Assembly: GCF_040256395.1 (NCBI RefSeq)
Contig: NZ_CP158299.1
Span: 2,907,001-2,971,000, forward strand
Length of the DNA stretch: 64,000 nucleotides
Origin: Deinococcus sonorensis KR-87
GTDB taxonomy: Bacteria > Deinococcota > Deinococci > Deinococcales > Deinococcaceae
Direction of reading: 5' to 3'
In this document: piece after piece, positions 8,041-17,282 of the stretch
Numbering within the stretch: position 1 is the stretch's first letter
How the letters are laid out: every line of letters starts with the position of its first letter
Notes under the pieces: generated by a model
Told to the model about the DNA's origin: nothing
The model's database searches: none
The model's input: the letters and a program-made list of their open reading frames with translations, nothing else
Translations under genes and position numbers: made by a program

Positions 8041-10182
8041 TCAAACGGAGGCGAAGGCAGCGCCGGACACTGAAGACGAGACGGACTCCAGCGGCGTCTC
8101 CAGAAAGGCGCGCCGCTGCCGGGGCGGCAGCCCGCTGGCCTGTTCCAGGCGCAGCGCGCGGGCCTGTGGCCGCTCGCCCAGCCACGCCAGCACCTCCGGC
8201 GCCTCGGCGAACTGGAAGCGCTGCAGGCCGCGCCGCACGGCCGCCCGTCCCTCCCCGGTGGCCCGCAGCTGCTGCACCGCCGCCAGCCAGGCGAGGTGCG
8301 GGTGGGCATGCTGCCGGTGCTGCCGCGCCACCGCCAGCAGCCGCTCCGGGGTGGCCTCCGGGTCCTGATGCACCGCGTGCAGCTCGGTCAGGTCGGCCAG
8401 CAGGCCGTAGCCGTGCGTCCGGAAGCGCTCCCCCACCTGCTCCAGCTCCTGTCGGGCCGCCGCCGAGGGCAGCCGCAGCAGCGCCAGCTGCATCTGCGCG
8501 ATCAGCTGAGGCCGGGGCGTTCCCGCCTGCCGGGCCAGCTGCAGGGCCTCATCCAGCAGGGACCGGGCCGCCGCGCGCCGGCCAAAGCGCAGTTCCAGCA
8601 GGCCCAGCCGGGCCAGCAGCGCGCTGTGCAGCTCCGCCGGTGTATCGGGGCCCACCAGGTCCAGCGCCTCCTGTACCGTGTTCCAGCAGGGGCCGTACGC
8701 GCCCGCGTAGCGGTGAAACTCTGCCAGGTTCAGCAGCGCGGTGATCTGCACGGCGCGGTCCTGCTGCAGGGCGGCCAGCTGATACGCCTCCCGGGCCATG
8801 CGGGCCGCGTCGGCATAGCGGGCCAGCTGTTCGTAGCTGCCCGCGAGGTTGTTGAGGGCCGCCGCCGTGGCCGGCCGGTGCCCCAGCTGCCGCGCCAGCG
8901 TGAGCGCGCGCTCGTGATGCTCCACGCTCTGCACCCGCCGGCCCTGCAGCGCGTAGACGGTCCCCAGGTTCAGCCGCGCGCGCAGCTGGACCAGCGGCGC
9001 ACTGGCCCGCAGCAGTGGCCTCAGCCGGTGGGCCGCCTCGTCCAGCCGGCCAGCGCCGAGGGCATAGGCGCCCAGCAGCAGTTGTGCTTCCTGGGCGCTT
9101 TCCATCCGCCCCAGCCGCCGCGCGATGTCGAGCGCCGTGCGGGCCGCCTCTGCGGCCGCTTCCGGTCGCCCGGCCCGCTGACGGCGCTGCGCCTGCACCA
9201 GGGCCAGCCGCAGCAGGACGTCGTCGTCCTGGGTCTGGAAGGCCAGCTGTTCCAGCTCCGAGAGCCACAGCTGCTGCCACACGTCCTGGCGCGTCTGCTC
9301 GGCATGCTGCTCCAGCACGAACAGCGCCTCCAGTCGGTGTGCGGCTGAATCGCTGGCCCACAGCGCCCGCAGCGCCTGGGCCCGCGCCTGCTGCGGCTGT
9401 GTGCCCAGCATGGCCCGAGCCGAGGCCAGCAGGTGAGGCACTGCGCTGGCCCCGTCCTGCGCCCGCAGGAAGTGCTGCGCGATCCGCTCTGGCGCCGCTC
9501 CTTTGCCCTGGAGCAGCCGCGCGGCGCGGGCGTGCAGCAGGACGCCGGCCACTTCCGGCACCGGTTCCTTCAGCGCCTCCGCAGGCACCAGGGCCAGCCG
9601 GCTGGCCACCTCCAGCGCCGACCTCGCATCCCCATACAGCAGGTGCGAGAGCGCCTCCGGGTCCGGCTCGCCCCACACGCTCAGCGCCCAGCCGAGCCAG
9701 CGGTCCGGCAGAACCGGCACGGCGCCGGTTTCACGCGGTTCTGGCTCCGCGTGGCCAAACTGCCGCGCCAGCAATGCCCGTTGCCGCCCGGCCCAGTGCT
9801 GACGCTGCTCCTCCAGCCAGCCGAGGAACCCGGGCGCGGCGACCCGCTCCAGCCCCTCCAGAAACGGCGGCTCCAGCTGTTCCGGCGTGCAGGTGCCCGC
9901 GTCCAGCGCCGCCCGCAGCTCGGCCAGATCGCTGCGGCCGGTGTAACGGAGCTGGGCCTGCCCCTCCAGCTGCACCCCGGCGCGGCGCAGGGTGTAGAGC
10001 GCCTGCCTCAGATGCTGCGGGTCCTGGTCCTCCCACAGCAGGGCACTCAGGGCGGAGCGGGTGGCCGGGCGCGGCGCGGTGGCCGCCAGGTAGCACAGCA
10101 GCGCCAGCGGCTTGCCCACCGGCAGCGAAAGCGGCTGCTCCCCGGCCCAGACCAGCGGGACGCCGAACAGCTGCAGCCGCAT
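8041..10182 (-). CDS. BTAD/SARP-type transcriptional activator with TPR repeats
   Basis: The protein has 713 residues. The N-terminus (MRLQLFGVPLVWAGEQPLSL, then KPLALLCYLA) is the winged-helix DNA-binding domain of the SARP/BTAD class, and RSALSALLWEDQDPQHLRQALYTLRR is its characteristic second part. From about residue 170 onward it is a long array of alpha-helical TPR-like repeats rich in Ala/Leu (for example AAALNNLAGSYEQLARYADAARMA), with no NTPase domain. Such proteins sense partners through TPRs and regulate transcription. The gene starts 8 bases after the HIT gene, so they are one operon. Target genes are unknown. Confidence 0.8.
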   Translation of the reverse strand: MRLQLFGVPLVWAGEQPLSLPVGKPLALLCYLAATAPRPATRSALSALLWEDQDPQHLRQALYTLRRAGVQLEGQAQLRYTGRSDLAELRAALDAGTCTPEQLEPPFLEGLERVAAPGFLGWLEEQRQHWAGRQRALLARQFGHAEPEPRETGAVPVLPDRWLGWALSVWGEPDPEALSHLLYGDARSALEVASRLALVPAEALKEPVPEVAGVLLHARAARLLQGKGAAPERIAQHFLRAQDGASAVPHLLASARAMLGTQPQQARAQALRALWASDSAAHRLEALFVLEQHAEQTRQDVWQQLWLSELEQLAFQTQDDDVLLRLALVQAQRRQRAGRPEAAAEAARTALDIARRLGRMESAQEAQLLLGAYALGAGRLDEAAHRLRPLLRASAPLVQLRARLNLGTVYALQGRRVQSVEHHERALTLARQLGHRPATAAALNNLAGSYEQLARYADAARMAREAYQLAALQQDRAVQITALLNLAEFHRYAGAYGPCWNTVQEALDLVGPDTPAELHSALLARLGLLELRFGRRAAARSLLDEALQLARQAGTPRPQLIAQMQLALLRLPSAAARQELEQVGERFRTHGYGLLADLTELHAVHQDPEATPERLLAVARQHRQHAHPHLAWLAAVQQLRATGEGRAAVRRGLQRFQFAEAPEVLAWLGERPQARALRLEQASGLPPRQRRAFLETPLESVSSSVSGAAFASV

Positions 10183-10190
10183 CAGCCGGC

Positions 10191-10526
10191 TCAGCCCCCG
10201 AACCCGACCGGGTTGCCACCCTCCCAGCCGCCCAGAATGTGCACGTGGGTGTGAAAGACTTCCTGGCCGCCGCCCTGGCCCACGTTGATCACCAGCCGGT
10301 AGTCCTGCAGCTGTGATTTTGCCACCCGGATGGCCGTCTGCATCAGCTCGCCTAACTGCTGCGCGTCCTCAATCTTGTCCAGGCGAGTGCTGACCCGCTT
10401 GGGAATCACCAGCAGGTGCACCGGGGCTTTTGGCGCAATGTCTTTGATGGCGATGTAGCCATCGTCCTCATAGACGACCGTGCTGGGGATCTCGCGGGCG
10501 ATGATGCGCTCGAACAGGGTGGCCAT
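10191..10526 (-). CDS. HIT-family (HINT-like) nucleotide-binding protein
   Basis: This 111-residue protein has the complete histidine triad [10 protein letters not shown] near its C-terminus and the usual N-terminus [22 protein letters not shown] proteins hydrolyse nucleoside phosphoramidates in the cytosol. The length is standard for the family. A TACAGT box 6 bases before the ATG suggests a leaderless message. It is followed by the BTAD regulator 8 bases after its stop, so the two are co-transcribed. Assignment to the HINT branch rather than GalT or Fhit is based on length and motif. Confidence 0.92.
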   Translation of the reverse strand: MATLFERIIAREIPSTVVYEDDGYIAIKDIAPKAPVHLLVIPKRVSTRLDKIEDAQQLGELMQTAIRVAKSQLQDYRLVINVGQGGGQEVFHTHVHILGGWEGGNPVGFGG

Positions 10527-10677
10527 CTGCCCACTGTAATGCAGCGTGCCAATTGTCGGAGCACCTTCATGGGGCCTTCATGTCCAACATCTAGACGGAA
10601 GCCCCCTGCATACAACCGGGTGAACCAAGCGCGTTCGACCGGCGAGGCCAGAGCCTTCCGGGTACGGAGGAACCACC

Positions 10678-11571
10678 ATGAAAATCACCGACATGACCGA
10701 ACAGCACAGCCGCCGCGCCGCCCTCGCCACCCTGGGCAAGCTGGGCCTGGGGGCCGCCGCCCTGGGTCTGGTGCAGCCGGGCAGCCTGGCCGCGCCCGCC
10801 AAGGACATTGACCCGCTGGTGCTGAACTTCGCGCTGAACCTGGAGTACCTGGAGGCCGCCTTCTACCTGGCCGCCGTGGGCCGCCTCAAGGAACTGCAGG
10901 CCATCGGCGGCGGCGCCGAGATCCGGCTGCCGGCCGGGCTGGACGGCAGCATGGGCATGCAGTTCAAGGACGGCAACGTGGAGGCCATCGTCAAGGACAT
11001 TGCCGAAGACGAGCTGGCGCACGTGAAGTTCCTGCACGCGGCGCTGGGCAAGGCGGCGGTGGTGCGTCCGGTGCTGGACCTGGGCATGGCCTTCGACGCG
11101 GCCGGTCAGGCGGCCTCGGGTGGCAAGATCAAGGGCTTCAACCCCTACGCGAACGACCTGTTCTTCCTGCACGGCGCGTTCATCTTTGAGGACGTGGGCG
11201 TCACCGCGTACAACGGCGCGGCGACCCTGATCACCAACCCCGCCTACCTGCAGGCGGCGGCCGGCATTCTGGCCACCGAGGCCGCTCACTCCGGCGCGAT
11301 CCGCACCCTGCTGTACCAGCAGCGTCAGGTGACGGCGGCGGCCGGGCTGTACGTGGGGCAGGTCATCGCGGCCATCAGCGCGCTGCGCGGCAAGGTGGGC
11401 GGCGGCAAGGACGTGGGGCTGAGCGACAACACGGGCGCCGTGATCGCGGCGGCCGACAAGAACGGCGTGGCCTACGCCCGCACCACCAATGAGGTGCTGA
11501 ACATCGTGTACCTGGGCGGCAAGGGCAAGGGCGGCTTCTACCCGAACGGCCTGAACGGCGCCATCAAGTAA
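10678..11571 (+). CDS. Tat-exported ferritin-like (desiccation-related) protein
   Basis: The N-terminus [20 protein letters not shown] is a twin-arginine signal. The mature part is a four-helix ferritin-like domain (Ferritin_2 class): [31 protein letters not shown] and [16 protein letters not shown] supply Glu and His ligands in the E-xx-H pattern. The family includes plant PCC13-62 desiccation proteins and is common in Deinococcus. It probably binds metal outside the cytoplasm and limits oxidative damage; that role is inference. A GGAGG ribosome site lies before the ATG. Downstream are a tandem repeat and a strong terminator. Confidence 0.85.
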   Translation: MKITDMTEQHSRRAALATLGKLGLGAAALGLVQPGSLAAPAKDIDPLVLNFALNLEYLEAAFYLAAVGRLKELQAIGGGAEIRLPAGLDGSMGMQFKDGNVEAIVKDIAEDELAHVKFLHAALGKAAVVRPVLDLGMAFDAAGQAASGGKIKGFNPYANDLFFLHGAFIFEDVGVTAYNGAATLITNPAYLQAAAGILATEAAHSGAIRTLLYQQRQVTAAAGLYVGQVIAAISALRGKVGGGKDVGLSDNTGAVIAAADKNGVAYARTTNEVLNIVYLGGKGKGGFYPNGLNGAIK

Positions 11572-11599
11572 GGCCGGAACAGGACGGGGCGAGCAGCCT

Positions 11600-11665
11600 G
11601 ACGAACGTGGCTGGACGTTACCCCACGTGCCAGACGAACGTGGCTGGACGTTACCCCACGTGCCA
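11600..11665. repeat. Tandem 33-bp repeat, two units
   Basis: Two exact 33-base units lie back to back at 11600-11632 and 11633-11665, and the start of a third follows. Each unit contains ACGTGG and CCACGT as inverted arms around ACGTTA. They lie just after the ferritin-like gene. Confidence 0.9.
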
Positions 11666-11761
11666 GACGGGGGTAGCTTGAAGGTCCACTCCCTGCAAAC
11701 AACAGCCAGCAGGTCGCATCACCCCCACCCGATCCGCTGAAGAATGCATCGGCCCCGGATC

Positions 11762-11804
11762 AACACCGACTCGGCCCTCTCAGGAGTGGCCGAGTCGGTG
11801 TTTT
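11762..11804. terminator. Strong bidirectional terminator
   Basis: A 15-bp perfect stem (AACACCGACTCGGCC / its complement) with an 11-base loop is followed by TT. It sits between the convergent ferritin-like gene and the secreted protein gene at 11812. Confidence 0.85.
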
Positions 11805-11811
11805 GCGCCCG

Positions 11812-12600
11812 TCAGGGTACGGTGATGCTTGCCCTGAATTCACCGGTCTCGCCCTGCCGGGCCTTCACCACCGTTTTGGCCAGCACCTCCGCCTTGCCGT
11901 TGGTGGTCCGGGTGATCTGCGCCCCGTAGCTGCCCGTGGTGCTCTGTTCGCTCAGCACCTTCCACTGCACCCGCACGTCATTCTTCCCGGGCGTCAGGAA
12001 CGGCCGCAAGTCGATGGACTGACTCTCGGTCAGGTTGGACGGTTCGTTGGTGGTGATGCTGTAGTAATGGCCGTTCACTGAAAGCGTGAACTGCGAAACG
12101 CGCCCGTTCCCCACCGCCGTGCCGAGCTGCATGCCGTAGGCCGCCGCCTTGTTGTCGCAGCGCACGCTGTTCTTGGGCGGCGCATCGAAGCGGAAGGTCA
12201 GGGTCTTCTGGCCCGGATAGTAGTCGGTCCGGAAGGCGGCGATGGTGGTGAAGCGCGAACCGTTGCCCACCTTCAGCGACACCCAGCCGGTCCGGACATC
12301 CCGCTTGTTGGCGTCGCCCGTGACCTTCCAGCTCACCGTCAGCGTGTTGCCGGTGGGCTTGACCTTGCTGGTCACGTCCGCGCTCTCCGAACTGGTGCTC
12401 TTGGCAGAATCGGTGCGCAGCGGGGTTGCTCCGTTGAGAGACGCGGTCAGCTGCATCTGTGAGGTGCTGCTCGGCGTCACCTTCAGCACGTAGCTGAGGG
12501 GCGCACAGGACGTGGAGTCATCCAGCTGCGCCCGGACCGGAGCGGCGCCCAGTGCCGCACACAGCCCGAGGACCCCAGCCGTTCTCATGAGCGTGGTCAT
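11812..12600 (-). CDS. Secreted hypothetical protein
   Basis: The 262 residues begin with a signal peptide (MRTAGVLGLCAALGAAPVRA) and a cleavage site before QLDDSTSC. The mature protein is Thr/Ser/Val-rich, with beta-sandwich-like stretches (LTVSWKVTG, KTLTFRFDA, DVRVQWKVL) that suggest two immunoglobulin-like modules. Two cysteines (SCAP and VRCDN) may form a disulfide. I do not recognise the family. It is a single-gene unit ending at a shared terminator. ATG at 12588 (MRTAGV) is an alternative start. Confidence 0.6.
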   Translation of the reverse strand: MTTLMRTAGVLGLCAALGAAPVRAQLDDSTSCAPLSYVLKVTPSSTSQMQLTASLNGATPLRTDSAKSTSSESADVTSKVKPTGNTLTVSWKVTGDANKRDVRTGWVSLKVGNGSRFTTIAAFRTDYYPGQKTLTFRFDAPPKNSVRCDNKAAAYGMQLGTAVGNGRVSQFTLSVNGHYYSITTNEPSNLTESQSIDLRPFLTPGKNDVRVQWKVLSEQSTTGSYGAQITRTTNGKAEVLAKTVVKARQGETGEFRASITVP

Positions 12601-12651
12601 GCGCGTATTGTTCCCGGCCCGGGTGATGCCGGGCTCTGGATTCGGTGAAGA

Positions 12652-13596
12652 TCAGGGGTCCAGCAGCGCCTGCACGCCCTGCACCGGCGACAGCGTCCCA
12701 GCCTGCACCGCGGCATGGACCTGCTGCCAGCGGGCCGGGTCCAGGCCCGCCTGAAAGCTGGCCCAGACCGCCTCACGCAGCAGCTCGTCAAACCAGCCGA
12801 GCAGCTGTGCATGCCGTTTATGCGCCAGTTCCGGCCCCAGTTCAGCGCGGTACTGCTGCACCGCCGCCCACACTTCAGGCAGGCCCGCCCCGCTCAGCGC
12901 ACTGGCCTGCAGCACCTGAGGCCGCCAGCGGGCACCATGCGGCGTAATCAGCCGCAGCGCCGCCCGCAGTTCGGTCTGGGCACGGGTGGCGGCGGCCGGG
13001 TCCAGGTCGGCCTTGTTCACCACACACAGATCGGCCAGTTCCATGATGCCGCGCTTGAGGCCCTGCAACTCGTCGCCGGCGTTCGGCAGCGTCAGCAGCA
13101 CGAACAGGTCGGTCATGGCCGCCACCTGCGTTTCGCTCTGGCCCACCCCCACCGTCTCCACCAGCACCACGTCGAAGCCGGCCGCCTCGCACAGCGTGAT
13201 GGCCTCGCGGGTGCGCCGCGCCACGCCGCCCAGCGTGCCGCCCGACGGACTGGGCCGGATGTAGGCGGACGGATGCACCGTCAGCTGCGGCATGCGGGTC
13301 TTGTCGCCCAGAATGCTGCCGCCGGTTCGGGCGCTGCTGGGGTCCACGGCCAGCACCGCGACCCGGTGCTCGGCCTCGGTGAGCAGCAGCCCGAAGCGCT
13401 CGATAAAGCTGCTCTTCCCCACGCCCGGCACCCCGCTCAGCCCGATGCGGACGCTCTGGCCCGCGTGCGGCAGCACTTCGGCCAGCAGGTGCTGGGCTTC
13501 CTGCTGGTGGTCCGGGCGGGTGCTCTCCACCAGCGTGATGGCGCGGGCCAGCGCGCGGCGGTTTCCAGCCAGCAGCGGCGTGGTCAGCGGATGCAT
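12652..13596 (-). CDS. meaB: Methylmalonyl-CoA mutase-associated GTPase MeaB
   Basis: This G3E-type P-loop GTPase (314 residues) guards the B12 cofactor loading and stability of methylmalonyl-CoA mutase. Visible are Walker [33 protein letters not shown] (switch region), [14 protein letters not shown] and the guanine motif NKAD. The start is ATG 13596, with a TACCAT -10 box 7 bases upstream (leaderless); the open frame extends to 13623. The mutase itself is encoded 1.3 kb upstream at 14945-17101, separated by two unrelated genes. Confidence 0.93.
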   Translation of the reverse strand: MHPLTTPLLAGNRRALARAITLVESTRPDHQQEAQHLLAEVLPHAGQSVRIGLSGVPGVGKSSFIERFGLLLTEAEHRVAVLAVDPSSARTGGSILGDKTRMPQLTVHPSAYIRPSPSGGTLGGVARRTREAITLCEAAGFDVVLVETVGVGQSETQVAAMTDLFVLLTLPNAGDELQGLKRGIMELADLCVVNKADLDPAAATRAQTELRAALRLITPHGARWRPQVLQASALSGAGLPEVWAAVQQYRAELGPELAHKRHAQLLGWFDELLREAVWASFQAGLDPARWQQVHAAVQAGTLSPVQGVQALLDP

Positions 13597-13632
13597 GTTC
13601 CAGATGGTAGAGCCTGACACCACACATCAGAA

Positions 13633-13668
13633 GGCCCCACCGCCGGACCTGCACGTGACGGTGGGGCC
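13633..13668 (-). terminator. Hairpin after the VOC gene
   Basis: A 10-bp stem (GGCCCCACCG / CGGTGGGGCC) with a 16-base loop lies 13 bases past the VOC gene stop, followed on the minus strand by GGCCTTCT. The T tract is weak. Confidence 0.55.
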
Positions 13669-13680
13669 GCGGCCTGCGGC

Positions 13681-14426
13681 TCAGGCGAGCGGCGTGGGGG
13701 TCATGACCGAGAACGACGCGCCCGACGGATCAGCCAGCAACGCCATGCGTCCATACGGCGTATCCATCGGCGGCTCCAGCACCTGACCGCCCTGCTCGGT
13801 CGCCACATGGAACGCCTGATCCACGTCCGTGACGTAGAAGTAGGTCAACCAGCGGGCCGGGCGACCCCCTCCTCGCCCATTACGCCGGCATACCCCTCGC
13901 CGTTCCGGTGCAGCTGAAGGTAGTCCATGCCCGGCACCGGAACGCTGTCCGCCCGCAGAAGGGCGGTGTAGAAGGCGGCAGCCCGTGCCGAGTCCGGGGT
14001 GTGCACCTCCACCCACACCACACTTCCCTGATCGTCCCGGTTCTCGGCACCCTGGTGCGCGCCCGACTGCCACAGCCCGAAGACCGCGCCAGTCGGGTCG
14101 CTGAACACCCCCATATGCCCCTGCTCGCCCACCTGCATCGGGGCCACCACCGTCTGGCCACCCAACGCCTGCACACGCGCGGCGTCCGCTTCCAGGTCAT
14201 CGCTGGCAAAGTAGACGGTCCAGACGCTCGGTACGCCAGCCCCGGCGGGCCTGGGGGCCAGGCCCGCGGCCACCCGGCCCTGTTGAAAGGCCATCGCGTA
14301 GCCGCCGTACTCGCTGGCGCTCTCTCCGTAGACCCAGCCGAACAGGGCGCTGTAAAACGCCCGGCACGGCTCCGGGGCAGTGGTCGTCAGGTCCGTCCAG
14401 CTTGGCAGTCCGGCAGCATATGTCAT
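13681..14426 (-). pseudogene. Two-domain VOC (glyoxalase/CFP32-like) protein, frameshifted
   Basis: The first frame (14426 to 13845) encodes MTYAAGLPSWTDLTTTAPEP through GEGYAGVMGEEGV and then hits a stop. The rest of the second glyoxalase domain (RWLTYFYVTDVDQAFHVATE through FSVMTPTPLA) continues in the other frame to 13681. The break lies at a C5 run on the plus strand (13865-13869); one more base restores a full-length protein of about 248 residues. The gene has a clear promoter (14459-14488), an AGGAGG ribosome site and a terminator. Either it is a recent pseudogene or the sequence lacks one base. The substrate is unknown; this is not a methylmalonyl-CoA epimerase by sequence. Confidence 0.8.
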
Positions 14427-14436
14427 GGATTCCTCC

Positions 14437-14456
14437 TGTTGTTTGCGCGTTCAACA
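14437..14456. promoter_or_regulatory. Possible operator in the VOC gene leader
   Basis: The inverted repeat TGTTG-nnn-GCGC-nnn-CAACA lies between the -10 box and the ribosome site of the VOC gene. The position is typical of a repressor site. Confidence 0.45.
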
Positions 14457-14458
14457 GA

Positions 14459-14488
14459 AGTATAGGTTACATTTGATTTTATGTCCAA
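14459..14488 (-). promoter_or_regulatory. Sigma-70-type promoter of the VOC gene
   Basis: On the minus strand TTGGAC (14483-14488) and TATACT (14459-14464) are 18 bases apart, in an AT-rich patch about 33 bases before the ATG. Confidence 0.7.
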
Positions 14489-14528
14489 TACGTAATAAGG
14501 TTTATCGCTTCAAGACCCGGCATATAAT

Positions 14529-14927
14529 TCAGGGGCATTGCCCTGCTTTGACCGCCGCCACGTCCCGGATCAGGGTCTTCAGATCGGTGTGATCGAACTT
14601 GGCACGGTAGCCGGTCTCGGAAACGATGCGGCCACGGCCGTCCAGCCGCGCCGTCAGGGTGTACAGCTGGCCCACGAAGCCGTTGGCGCTGGCTTTCAGG
14701 CTCAGCAGGCGGCCGCTCGCGTCGTAGTACTGGGTCAGGCGCAGGGTGTTGTCTGGGGTCAGGCGCACGTACCGCAGCACTCGCGCGTGCCCGGCGCTGT
14801 CCTGCAGCACGGTGTAGCCCGCCTTCTGACAGGCGGGCGTGAGCGGCACCGGGCGCAGCAGCGGGGTGGCCGCACCAGCGGTGGGGAGAGCGGTCAGCAC
14901 AGCCAGGCACAGCAGCGGACTCTTCAT
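14529..14927 (-). CDS. Secreted hypothetical protein
   Basis: A 132-residue protein starting with a signal peptide (MKSPLLCLAVLTALPTAGAA). The mature part reads as a beta-rich protein with YDASGRLLSLKASANGFVG and LDGRGRIVSETGYRAKFD, reminiscent of short YD/RHS-like strand repeats, and two cysteines (PACQ near the start, QCP at the end) that may pair. I chose ATG 14927 over 14945 because it leads directly into the signal peptide and avoids overlap with the mutase stop. It follows the mutase gene by 17 bases and may be co-transcribed. Function unknown. Confidence 0.65.
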   Translation of the reverse strand: MKSPLLCLAVLTALPTAGAATPLLRPVPLTPACQKAGYTVLQDSAGHARVLRYVRLTPDNTLRLTQYYDASGRLLSLKASANGFVGQLYTLTARLDGRGRIVSETGYRAKFDHTDLKTLIRDVAAVKAGQCP

Positions 14928-14944
14928 GCCCCCAGCCTTGCACA

Positions 14945-17101
14945 TCAGGCTGACGGAGAACTGGCCGCCTGCCGCTCACGGATCAGCCGCAGGACGGCCC
15001 CCGCACTGTCCAGGATCGGCGTGCCCGGCCCGAAGATGCCCGCCACGCCCGCCTCCCGCAGGGCGGCGTAGTCCTGCTGCGGAATCACCCCGCCCGCGAT
15101 CACCAGGATGTCGCCCGCCTCCTGCGCGCGCAGCGCCGCAATCAGCGCCGGAATCAGCGTCTTGTGCCCGGCCGCCTGACTCGACACGCCCACCACATGC
15201 ACGTCGTTCTCGATGGCCTGACGGGCGGCTTCCTCCGGCGTCTGGAACAGCGGCCCCACGTCCACGTCGAAGCCCAGGTCGGCAAAGGCGGTGGCGATGA
15301 TCTTGGCCCCCCGGTCGTGGCCGTCCTGCCCCATCTTGACCACCAGCATGCGGGGCCGGCGGCCCTCCTCGGCGGCGAAGTGGGCCACCTCGTCCCGCAG
15401 CGCCGCGAAGCCCTGGTCGTCCTGCATGCCCTGGGCGTACACGCCGCTCAGCGTCTGCACCACCGCGCTGTGCCGGCCCCAGACCCGCTCCAGCGCGTCG
15501 CTGACCTCGCCCACCGTGGCGCGCGCCCGCATCGCCTCCACGCTGAGCGCCAGCAGGTTGCCGCTGCCGTCGCGGGCCGCCTGCTCCAGCGCCTGCAGGG
15601 CCGCCTGCACCGCCTGCGGGTCGCGCTGGGCGCGCACCTGCGCCAGCCGCGCCACCTGCGCGTCCCGCACAGCGGCGTTGTCGATGTCCAGCACCTCCAC
15701 CGGGGTCGGCTCGGCGGCACGGTACTTGTTGACCCCCACGATCACGTCCTCGCCGCGCTCGATGCGCGCCTGCTTACGGGCCGCCGACTCCTCAATGCGC
15801 AGTTTGGGCACGCCCGACGAGATCGCGCGGGCCATGCCGCCCAGCCCTTCCACCTCAGCCATCAGCCGGCGCGCCTCCTGCGCCAGATCGTGGGTGAGGC
15901 GCTCCATCATGAAGCTGCCGCCCCACGGGTCGACGACGGCGGGAATGCCCGTTTCCTCCTGCACGATCAGCTGGGTGTTGCGGGCGATGCGCGCCGAGAA
16001 CTCGGTGGGCAGCGAGGTGGCCTCGTCGAAGCTGTTGGTGTGCAGGCTCTGGGTGCCGCCGAACACCGCCGCCATCGCCTCGATGGTGGTGCGCACGATG
16101 TTGTTATAGGGGTCCTGCTCGGTCAGGCTCCAGCCGCTGGTCTGGCAGTGGGTCCGCAGGGCGCTGCTCAGCGGGTTCTGCGGCGAGAACTGCTGCATCA
16201 GCTCGCTCCACAGCAGCCGGGCGGCGCGCAGCTTGGCCACCTCGGTGTAGAAGTCCATGCCGATGGCAAAGAAGAAGCTCAGCCGGGGCGCGAAGCTGTC
16301 GATGTCCAGGCCGCGGGCCAGCGCCGCCCGCACGTACTCCAGACCGTCGGCCAGGGTGTAGGCCAGCTCCAGCGCAGCGTTGGCGCCCGCCTCCTGCAGG
16401 TGGTAGCCGCTGATGCTGATGCTGTTGAAGCGCGGCATCTCGGCGGCCGTGTACGCGATGATGTCCGCCACGATCCGCATGCTCGGCTCCGGCGGATAGA
16501 TGTAGGTGTTGCGGACCATGAACTCCTTGAGGATGTCGTTCTGGATGGTCCCGGACAGCTGGGCGCGCGCCACGCCCTGCTCCTCGCCCGCCACGATGAA
16601 GGCCCCCAGGATCGGCAGCACCGCCCCGTTCATGGTCATGCTGACCGACATTTCCTGCAGCGGAATGCCGTCGAAGAGCAGCCGCATGTCCTCCACCGTG
16701 TCGATGGCCACGCCGGCCTTGCCCACGTCGCCCACCACGCGCGGATGGTCGCTGTCGTAGCCGCGGTGGGTCGCCAGATCAAAGGCCACCGACAGCCCCT
16801 TCTGTCCGGCCGCCAGATTGCGGCGGTAGAAGCGGTTGCTCTCCTCGGCGGTGGAGAAGCCGGCGTACTGGCGCACGGTCCAGGGCCGCGCGGCGTACAT
16901 GGTGGCGCGCGGGCCGCGCAGGTAGGGCGGCAGGCCCGGCAGGGTGTCCACGTCCAGGCCGTCCAGATCCTGGCGGGTGTACAGCGCCTTGAGGGTCAGG
17001 CCCTCCGGCGTGACGCGGTTGAGACTCTCCGGCTCGGCGCCGCGCAGGTCCTTGCGGGCGAGCGCCTTCCAGGCCGTGAGGTCGGGGGTGGGCGTGGTCA
17101 T
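14945..17101 (-). CDS. Methylmalonyl-CoA mutase, full-length single chain
   Basis: The 718 residues contain both halves of the enzyme. The N-terminal barrel has [33 protein letters not shown] and [16 protein letters not shown]; the C-terminal B12-binding domain has [14 protein letters not shown] (the DxHxxG cobalt-ligand motif) and [19 protein letters not shown]. It interconverts methylmalonyl-CoA and succinyl-CoA in propionate and odd-chain fatty-acid breakdown. The start is ATG 17101, after AAGGAGG; the open frame runs upstream to 17248 without family likeness. The partner GTPase meaB is nearby. The upstream promoter could be TTCCAC-17-TATCAT. Confidence 0.95.
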   Translation of the reverse strand: MTTPTPDLTAWKALARKDLRGAEPESLNRVTPEGLTLKALYTRQDLDGLDVDTLPGLPPYLRGPRATMYAARPWTVRQYAGFSTAEESNRFYRRNLAAGQKGLSVAFDLATHRGYDSDHPRVVGDVGKAGVAIDTVEDMRLLFDGIPLQEMSVSMTMNGAVLPILGAFIVAGEEQGVARAQLSGTIQNDILKEFMVRNTYIYPPEPSMRIVADIIAYTAAEMPRFNSISISGYHLQEAGANAALELAYTLADGLEYVRAALARGLDIDSFAPRLSFFFAIGMDFYTEVAKLRAARLLWSELMQQFSPQNPLSSALRTHCQTSGWSLTEQDPYNNIVRTTIEAMAAVFGGTQSLHTNSFDEATSLPTEFSARIARNTQLIVQEETGIPAVVDPWGGSFMMERLTHDLAQEARRLMAEVEGLGGMARAISSGVPKLRIEESAARKQARIERGEDVIVGVNKYRAAEPTPVEVLDIDNAAVRDAQVARLAQVRAQRDPQAVQAALQALEQAARDGSGNLLALSVEAMRARATVGEVSDALERVWGRHSAVVQTLSGVYAQGMQDDQGFAALRDEVAHFAAEEGRRPRMLVVKMGQDGHDRGAKIIATAFADLGFDVDVGPLFQTPEEAARQAIENDVHVVGVSSQAAGHKTLIPALIAALRAQEAGDILVIAGGVIPQQDYAALREAGVAGIFGPGTPILDSAGAVLRLIRERQAASSPSA

Positions 17102-17282
17102 GCGGCCTCCTTGGTCAGCGCCATGATAACGAACGTTTGGCACTGGTGGAACGGCCGCCCGCGGCCTTGGGGCCACCTTACGTTTCCTCTCACCTGATGG
17201 ACAATTGTGGGCCTTGCAGCGTTGTGCGCTGTTGGGGCCACCGTTCAATGGTGGAGCACACTACCTGCACCCCGGAGGCCCC

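Noticed and set aside
11600..11665. Short tandem repeat considered as a CRISPR array
   Set aside because: The units are directly adjacent with no spacers, and no Cas gene is present.
13681..14426. VOC gene considered as methylmalonyl-CoA epimerase
   Set aside because: It has two glyoxalase domains and resembles CFP32-like proteins, while the epimerase is a single-domain protein. Closeness to the mutase alone is not enough.
15164..17197. Long plus-strand open frame opposite the mutase gene
   Set aside because: The minus-strand mutase is unmistakable. The opposite frame has no motif and no start signals.
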